From Misgurnus anguillicaudatus (taxonomy: Eukaryota; Chordata; Actinopteri; Cypriniformes; Cobitidae), in contig NC_073352.2 of NCBI RefSeq assembly GCF_027580225.2, positions 30,126,001 through 30,190,000 of the forward strand: 64,000 nucleotides of DNA. Direction: 5' to 3'. The translations under genes and the position numbers were made by a program. Position 1 is the first letter of the stretch. Each line of letters opens with the position of its first letter. The notes beneath the pieces were generated by a model, which was not told where the DNA came from, ran no database searches, and was given only the letters and a program-made list of their open reading frames with translations. Positions 57,901 through 64,000 of the stretch are shown here, piece after piece.

Positions 57901-60900
57901 GACGTAACGCCTCACTGTTACTGGTTGATTTTTACCTCATTGGCAAATCCCCCTCATCTTGTAAGCCCTGCGCTTTAATGCTATAAACCGGAGCTATTCA
58001 ATTCTGTTCCAGCCCTGCTTGTAGACACCTCTCAGTTTTCATGTAGTCCTGACCCTTCATTTGCTGATACATGTGTGTTGATAAAGGTTTACAGGATGGT
58101 GGCCTCCTGGGAACAGAATTGAAAAGTCGTTACCTTAGTAAAGTACAGGATTATTATAGACTTATTACAGGCTATTATTGAGTATTACATTCTTTGTAAT
58201 GCTTTAGACTACAGTTCCTGTCAGGTGTGTCTCTCTTTTGTTTGGTAGTGTTTGATTGATTTGTATTGACAGATTTGAATAGGTAAAGCACGCACACTGG
58301 AGGCGTGGGTTTTTTAATATCTATGTTTAGATTATTAGGGGTCAAGCCCAGAATGGGCGAAGACCCCTATTGTATCCGTTAGTTTTCTTTTTCTTTTTCT
58401 TTTTCTTTTTAAATATTATTCTTCTTCCTGTTCCATTGCGGTCTATGGCAGCCCATAGAACCGTACATAGGAAAGTTATGAAATTTGGCACACTGACAGA
58501 GGACAGTCCAAATAGTATCCACAGCAATTTTGGAGTCTCTATCTTAAACCCACTAGCGCCACCAACAGTCCAAAATTGCACTTACCTTTTTGCTTATAAC
58601 TTCTGATCCGTAAGTCCTAGAAATTCTTGTTTCCTCTGATTCCTTGGCTCAAGACGATTCGAATGGACCCTATGACGTCATTTTCCGTCATGAAAAATTT
58701 TCCGCCATTTTGAATTATTTGAAAAACCTACTTTTGCGAACTCGTCCTAGAGCTTTTGCCCGATTTCCACGAAAATCGGTATGCAGCATTTAGAGACACT
58801 CAAGGCAAAAAGTTATTAAAAGAATTTCGATAAACCAATCCGTTGTCGTATAGCATGTCAACGAATTTTACATAGAGCGCAAAAAAACAGATTTTAGGCT
58901 GTATCTTCTCCAAACTTAGGCCTATTGACACGAATCTTGGTACTTGAGATGCCAGTCAGGAACTGAGGGAGCATGCACAGTTCCGTTGCAGCGCCACCTA
59001 GTGGCCAGATGAATGATTTATAGGCCTATAACTTTGGCTATGATCATCGTATTTACAAGGGACTTGTTTCCTTGGAGTTTTGAATAGTTGCCGAGTCTAA
59101 CGATACCAAACATGCCAGGATTCGGCTTACTGTTAACCCTGTGCGGCAAAATAGCGCTTAAATAACACGCGCGAATAACTCCGCGAGCGTAATTCTGATC
59201 GACTCAAAAACACCATAGGAAGAAACTAACCTTACCTTCTGAACAAAAAGTTCTATTGGCGTTATATTAAAATTTTCATCAGAAATGACCTAAACATGCA
59301 AAAAACGAAAAATTACCTTTAAATTTTGTATTTTTTTACACATAAATGGTTATAACTTCGCAACGAAAAGAGATTTTTTCACCAGATTTGATACGCTGAT
59401 GTACGACCACAGTCTGAGGCTACACACAAAAAATTGCTTGCTTGCACCACTAGTTGGCGTTATAATTGAACAAAACCTGTGATATCAAGCCAGCCCTATG
59501 GTCATACAACTGTTTCTTCACTAAACTAAAGTGTATAGTCATAAAACTAGCTCGATGTAACATAATCATGACCTGAAGTTGCATGCACAATTTTGTCACA
59601 GCGCCACCTAGTGGTTTTGAGATAGAAAATGGTAATTTTTGCCTAAAACTACTGGAATAAACACATCTAAAACCGTAAATCATCATGGATTATTCATTTC
59701 ATGGCTTGGATTATAATCACTGATGGATGTCAATTTACTGTCTAGCAACCAATGAGAATGCCTTATCACCTGTTTTTGCAAGAGCTATATCTCTTCATCA
59801 GAACAGCGTATAGACATGGGGGTGGGCTCTTTCGACTCATTAACACCACAGTAACATTTTGTGAGCTGAGTATTACCACTGCAAGCACCACTCACATTTC
59901 CTTCAGTGTTCTAGTTGTCAATGCTCCTCAAGACGTGAGGGAGAGATTTCACTGAATAAGAACACAGCTTTTTTGCTGATTACTGTTATATTAATTTGTC
60001 TGAAATCAGGAGGTTTTGCTAGGTTTTTTAAACTGCTCATCCGGACTCAAGTTTACCTTCTTCTGTGCCCTTTTTGGCTTGACCCCGGTATCGCTGCTTG
60101 CAGCTATATTTAGTTTTATGTCTGTATTCGTGCTGATTAAAAAGTGCTTTTTCTCCAGTATAGCTCAGAGCATTGCGTTAGCAGCAGTCATGGGGTTAAA
60201 CCCAGAAAACACACATACTGTTAGAAAAATGTATACCTTGTAATGCACTGCAAGTTGCTTTGGATAAAAGTGTCTGCCAAACGTATAAATGTAGATGTAA
60301 AGCAGGGTTTCCCGCAGTACTTTGCAGTTTGGGCGGCCCGCCTAAGCTGGGAAACCCTACTGCCTTAACTAGGTCGTCCAAAAAAAAAAAAAAAATTCGT
60401 CAAGTGCATCTCCCGGACGTGCTTCACACCACGAGCGTGCACGTGCATTAGTCTATAGTTCTTGCAAATTTAAAGTAAGTTAGCTGGTGATTTTGTTGTT
60501 TGAGCAACCTGCTAGCTAGGTTGCACGTGCCTGTTGATTAGATATAATTGTTGAGCGCTCTTGCTCACATTATTTACATGCTACAGTAGTTACACTCTTT
60601 TAAGATAATGTAATTAATAGTGGGAAATAATCAGTTTTTACAATTTATCATCGTTCGCCAGACGTTCTACAATATCTGCTTTAGTTTGTTTATTAACACT
60701 TTAGTTTCACTTCATAACGCAGCTATTCCCATTAGAGGTAAAAAAAATTAATTCATTAATAATCTATTTTGTGTTCATTTTCTGTCATAGTTTCTTCAAA
60801 ATTAAGTTTTATTTGAGTGTTTTAAATAAAAATATTTAAATTTTCATCATACGTACGCCCCGACCCTTTGATTGTCACACCCCCGGTAACGCCCACACGC

Positions 60901-63900
60901 CCATCCCTACCACCTTAACTAACAAATTTTCTGCGGAAAACCCTGTAAAGCATTTTCTTGCTTTTTGCCATTGATATAAGAGATATAGTATATGGTTTTA
61001 GTAATTAAACAGGTTTGTCAAATGAGAGAAATGTTCCACTTTTAATCTTCTCAGTCACTGGTGGTCCATTTAATAAACGTGCCCTAAAAATCATATATCT
61101 TCAGGATGTGGGGCAAATCATAAACAATTTAGGTTATGCGTGTACAATATTTTTAAGATTTTTATAAGTGGTGGTAAGAGTCACATTCTATTGCTTTTTA
61201 TTTATTTATTTATTTATTATTTATTTTTTCAAAATAAAACTCAGAATTTGTCCTGGACCATTTGTGATTTATTTCTTGCTTGTGATTTTTCACATCGTCA
61301 CTTCAGGCGATAAAATCCTGTGTATTAGGACTGTGCAATATACCAGAAATAACATATGTGCATATCGCGGTATGCATATCGCAATGGTTTGCAATAAATG
61401 AGCGATTTCATTGTAATATTTCAAAAAGTAATGTATGGTCAAAGTTTTATGTTGGATAATGCAACTGTGCATGATATTTAAGTAATTTAACCCTTTCCCC
61501 ACCAGCATTTAAAAAAAAAGTTGACAGCCAGTGGCAGCATTTTCTATGATTTTCACAAAAGTTTAAAATGTTGTTCTTTAAATATATAAATATATCAAAT
61601 GAAAGAATAGACCCTCTGCTTTAAAAAATAAACTTTGTTTCATCCTATTTTTATTTGTTCTCTTTTTTATCACCTCTCAAATATGCATAGGTTTCATAAA
61701 AAATACAAAATTTTATGCAAAAAGCTGAAATAATTGCATTTTTATAAAGGACTTTTGATCAAGATCAGATTTAGAGCAAAAATCAAAATATACACAGAGT
61801 TTTTACCGTTTTTAACTGAGTGAATGCTTTAGTGTTTTAAAAGTTGTGTAAGAGCACCACCTTGTGGATAATAGCGGAAATATGGATTGCCGTAAAAACT
61901 CATCATTGGCAGGGAAGCGTTTTTCTCGTAATTGACGAGATAACTGGTCAATGGCGGGGAAAAAGTTAAAAAATATACTTGTAAAAGTCTTAGGCCACCA
62001 CCACCAGACTTGTTGTTTTAGATGTTTGAATGTCCATCCATATTTATTTTTCAATCTATTTTATTACGATACAAACAGGAAATATGAAAAATTAAATTTT
62101 CAGGACTAAATGTCTTCCTTAGGCATCGTCTGTTTAGTCCGACCTCTTTTGGCACTAAACAATAAACATATCTTGAGCGTTTTTGAGGAGAATGAAGTAA
62201 AAAGACTAATTTCTTTAAAATTAAATATTAGGATTTAATTTCATTCAGGTTTAAGAGATCCTGTAGTTTCCTGCTATTGCTCAAGTGAAAGGGACACATC
62301 AGTTTACATTTTTATACAGTTTTTAATACTATATACACATTCCTGTATTTTCTGGATGTATTCTATTAAAGAGACTGAGAAATAATTATATATGATGATC
62401 ACTATAACATTGCATAAACAACAAATCTAATTCTGGCATGGAGGAGTACTGTATATTTTAATTTGAGAAATTTTAGAAAAAGCAATACTGTGGTGCATAT
62501 CAAATATTGCTAAATTTTGCATGCTAAATATAAACATATACATTTAAAAAAGTGACCCGAAATACATCCGGAGACCCAAATAATCAGAGCAATTGCTTTA
62601 CTAACAACCAGAACAACTCCATAAAAAATCCAGTAAAAAAACATATGAGCCACGTAGCTGTTATACAATAGTTGCCTTTCAAAGCACACTTAAATTGTGC
62701 CTTGACGGATTACTTTCTAAAAATCTCAACGTCTAGTAAGCAATGAGTTGTCATGTTCTCAAGCTATTAAAATGCTTATTTATGCTTGTGTTCTGTGGTT
62801 ACAATTGTTCTCTCTGGCATTTTCAGCTGACCCCAGGCGGCAAGGCGGCCCAGGCCGGAGTGGGTGTGGGAGATTGGGTAGTGTCCATTGGTGATGCCAA
62901 CGCAGAGGATTTGACCCACGTGGAGGCACAGAACAAGATCAGAGCTGCGACGAATTCCCTCGCTCTCTCTTTGAGCAGGTACACAAATAATAAACAGCAT
63001 TTTCAGCGAGTTTCAGTATCATCACAACTTTCTTTGTCCTGCTTTATGCGGTGAATAATTTATTACAGTCATGAAAGATAAGTGTAGAGCGTAGATTTTT
63101 TATAGTGCAATTTAATACTTTTTGTTTCTAAAACTTTAAAACTCTTTATTTGAAGACTTGGGTTAAAAAATATTTGGTTCTGCTAGCAGTCGCGGAGTGG
63201 ATTTTATGTGGTTGTCGATTTTCTTATTTTGGTGTCTTTAATTGTGCTTTGCGAGCTATTTTAAAATGATCCCAAGTTTTCTCTCTTTTTACAAAACTGC
63301 TCGGGCAGCAAATCTCCAAAAGCTTATTTTTTCCTGTTGCCATAACATATCTGTTAATAACAGCTTGGCTTTGGACATTGTGACATTTCAGCAGAATTAA
63401 GTTGCTTCTGGAACTTAAGGCCTCCCTGTTTTTTGCAAAAAGGTTTTAGGGGAGGTAGGGCATTCTTGTAAAGCCTTTCCTTCATCCTCTCTCTCATCTT
63501 GTGTAATAAAACTGTCCTTTGTCTGGATCGTATGACCCTGGGCTAAAGGTAGAGCAGATAAGCTGAAGATGAATGTGTAACTTTATGACTGTGGTCGCTC
63601 CTCTCTTTTCTACACCGAGATGAGAGCAACTCCAGTGCCCCAGGACACAATTCCGAGATGGCTTGGGTTGTGCTCTTTCGGGATGCTGTGCCCAAAAAAG
63701 GAAAGTTTGAAATGGACCGTGCTCCCCTCAGACAGAACGGTGGAAAGAGTATCGTGTCTGTGGTTGAGAGATTATGTGAATTGGGAAAAGATGAGCACGG
63801 CTGAAGAATGACAGATGTGCTGCTTCCTGCTCTGTCATTAAGGCCGCCCCTGTGATCAACACAGCTGAAATAGAGGCTGTGTAATGGTCCAAACCGCAGT

Positions 63901-64000
63901 TATAAATGTGGTTTTCTTCCTTTTTAGGTGTGTGAGAGCAGTTTATGTGTCATCACAGTAGGTAAGCACTTGTAGCGGTTAGTAATGGCCTGTTTAAGAG
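44132..64000 (+). CDS. pdlim7: PDZ and LIM domain 7 (Enigma), 5' part only
   Basis: Coding segments seen are 44132-44152 (tentative), 47596-47694 and 62827-62978; the gene continues past the window. They encode the PDZ domain: the start [16 protein letters not shown] holds the PWGF carboxylate-binding loop, followed by [34 protein letters not shown] and [20 protein letters not shown]. Family members bind actin-filament proteins through PDZ and kinases or receptors through three C-terminal LIM domains, which are not in the window. PDLIM5 is the main alternative; the linkage to 5q35-type neighbours and [12 protein letters not shown] favour PDLIM7. The introns are 3.4 and 15.1 kb. Confidence 0.85.
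45873..47080. repeat. 'GGGATAGTTCACCC' foldback split by another element
   Basis: The left end TTAAAGGGATGGCTTCCCC and the right end GGGTGAACTATTCCTTAAG are the family ends. The inner text resumes at 46898 with CACACCGTTGATG after the element at 45982-46897. Confidence 0.8.
45982..46897. mobile_element. 916-bp inverted-repeat element inside a foldback
   Basis: GGGTGATTCTCACGAAAAC at the left and GTTTTGTGAGAATCACCC-type sequence at the right are inverted. The inside is AT-rich with repeated phrases such as TGCGGTAATGA and no convincing transposase. Confidence 0.78.
47596..47694 (+). CDS. pdlim7: pdlim7 exon 2 (PDZ start)
   Basis: The acceptor CTCATAAG precedes GCC-ATG. From ATG 47599 it gives [20 protein letters not shown] and then [12 protein letters not shown], phase 0 at gtaagt. 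Confidence 0.93.
48741..49179. repeat. Inner CGATATATCGG-type element
   Basis: It starts AGATAGACCGATATATCGG and ends CATATCGGTCCATCTCTA, an imperfect inverted pair. It contains an (AT)n tract at 48921-48973. Confidence 0.65.
48921..48973 (+). repeat. (AT)n microsatellite
   Basis: This is about 26 uninterrupted AT repeats within the nested element. Confidence 0.97.
50202..50503. repeat. Foldback repeat, 'GGGATAGTTCACCC' family
   Basis: The ends TTAAAGGGATAGTTCACCC and GGGCGAACTGTCCCTTTAA are inverted, with CATTGACTTCCATAGTA inside. Confidence 0.88.
52139..52743. repeat. Foldback repeat with TTCACATC ends
   Basis: The left TTTACACCAGATGTGAATGA and the right ATCTGATGTGAACGCACC form an imperfect inverted pair. 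GCGAATAAATCACGC near the left has partial mirrors at the right. Confidence 0.6.
52830..53682. repeat. Repeat with CATCGATACA-type ends
   Basis: The left side has TAGTGCTGCCTTCAAAATAT and the right side GGTGATAAACAGCCCTAG. Many ATCGATA, ATCGTGAT and GCATCGAT phrases occur inside, as in other short-TIR fish elements. The ends are only partly inverted. Confidence 0.5.
55831..56226. mobile_element. Non-autonomous transposon, TAGGGATGCAC ends
   Basis: TAGGGATGCACGATATAT on the left and ATATCGGTGCATCCCTA on the right are inverted repeats. The same motif family occurs at 4970-5659. It has no coding frame. Confidence 0.8.
58338..60086. mobile_element. 1.75-kb element with GGGGTCAAGCC ends
   Basis: A perfect 11-bp inverted pair occurs: GGGGTCAAGCC (58338-58348) and GGCTTGACCCC (60076-60086). 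Just inside the left end a second hairpin, AGGGGTC with GACCCCT (58337-58376), is followed by a CTTTTT-type tract. The phrase CAGCGCCACCTAGTGG occurs at about 58988 and again at 59600. No open frame resembles a transposase. Confidence 0.65.
58385..58412 (+). repeat. (CTTTTT)n tract
   Basis: TTTTCTTTTTCTTTTTC-type hexamer repeats lie just inside the left end of the 1.75-kb element. Confidence 0.9.
60157..60300 (+). repeat. tRNA-derived SINE (HAmo-like)
   Basis: The head AGTATAGCTCAGAGCATTG carries an A box and GGGTTAAACCC a decayed B box. It is followed by ACACACATACTG and the tail TTGCTTTGGATAAAAGTGTC and TGCCAAACGTATAAATGTAG. This layout matches the HAmo SINE family of cyprinids as I recall it. 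It is nearly full length and lies in pdlim7 intron 2. Confidence 0.8.
60302..60946. repeat. Element with CAGGGTTT...ACCCTG ends
   Basis: CAGGGTTTCCCGCAG at the left and CTGCGGAAAACCCTG at the right are imperfect inverted repeats. CCTTAACTA phrases lie inside both ends. It directly follows the SINE. Confidence 0.7.
62827..62978 (+). CDS. pdlim7: pdlim7 exon 3 (PDZ end)
   Basis: The acceptor TTTTCAG precedes [20 protein letters not shown] and then [20 protein letters not shown]. It ends with AG of a split codon at gtacac. Confidence 0.93.
62979..64000 (+). other. pdlim7: pdlim7 intron 3, start
   Basis: No exon can be supported. The next coding exon of PDLIM7 is beyond the window. The open frame at 63620-63811 has no family resemblance. 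Confidence 0.6.

Larger units (their letters stand above)
47695..62826 (+). other. pdlim7: pdlim7 intron 2, 15 kb
   Basis: No further exon is supported between the two PDZ exons. The intron is filled by the repeats listed individually. Stretches with no recognisable structure include 50510-52130, 53690-55830, 56230-58330 and 60950-62820. Confidence 0.65.

Noticed and set aside
60157..60200. tRNA gene
   Set aside because: The A and B boxes are followed by a SINE tail, and the B box is decayed; no cloverleaf can be drawn.
63920..63970. Possible next pdlim7 exon after TTTTTAG near 63928
   Set aside because: The required phase (AG plus first base) gives a stop within eleven codons and no resemblance to the PDLIM7 sequence after the PDZ domain.

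Overview
The window is vertebrate nuclear DNA, almost certainly from a cypriniform (carp-like) fish. The genes have short coding exons with GT-AG introns and long, AT-rich introns. Those introns are packed with fish-type DNA-transposon foldbacks, CA/AT microsatellites, internally deleted Tc1-like elements and tRNA-derived SINEs (one resembles the HAmo family of cyprinids). I see no operon, prophage, CRISPR or other prokaryotic feature.

Five protein-coding genes alternate in strand. rnf44 (+, coding exons 3788-15394) encodes a complete 439-residue RING-H2 E3 ligase in ten coding exons. faf2 (-, 31881-23436) encodes a 445-residue UBA/UAS/UBX p97 adaptor in eleven exons. higd2a (+, 32678-34568) encodes a 114-residue HIG1-domain mitochondrial protein in two exons. 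cltb (-, 42511-36336) encodes a 229-residue clathrin light chain B in six exons, including the 54-nt neuronal cassette. pdlim7 (+, from 44132) is cut by the right edge, so only its PDZ-coding 5' part is present. I rebuilt exon boundaries from splice sites, reading phase and similarity to the vertebrate families. Most exons are too short to stand out as open frames.

The alternation gives two tail-to-tail pairs (rnf44/faf2 and higd2a/cltb) and two head-to-head pairs (faf2/higd2a and cltb/pdlim7). The faf2/higd2a intergene is under 0.8 kb and holds an inverted repeat with a full CRE and an E-box. The higd2a and cltb polyadenylation signals lie about 30 bp apart and face each other. From memory these genes sit together on human 5q35, so this is conserved synteny and the genes are not a functional pathway: ubiquitin ligation, ER-associated degradation, cytochrome oxidase assembly, endocytosis and actin scaffolding.

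The rest is repeats: a degenerate 3-kb tandem array at 19.3-22.3 kb, many foldback elements often nested two or three deep, and a 15-kb pdlim7 intron. The items most worth checking are a one-base phase break at the faf2 exon 3/4 junction, an in-frame N-terminal extension in pdlim7, a perfect 95-bp palindrome at 2.5 kb, the cruciform-like faf2/higd2a promoter, and nested-transposon pairs that preserve the empty site. I found no convincing new biological system.
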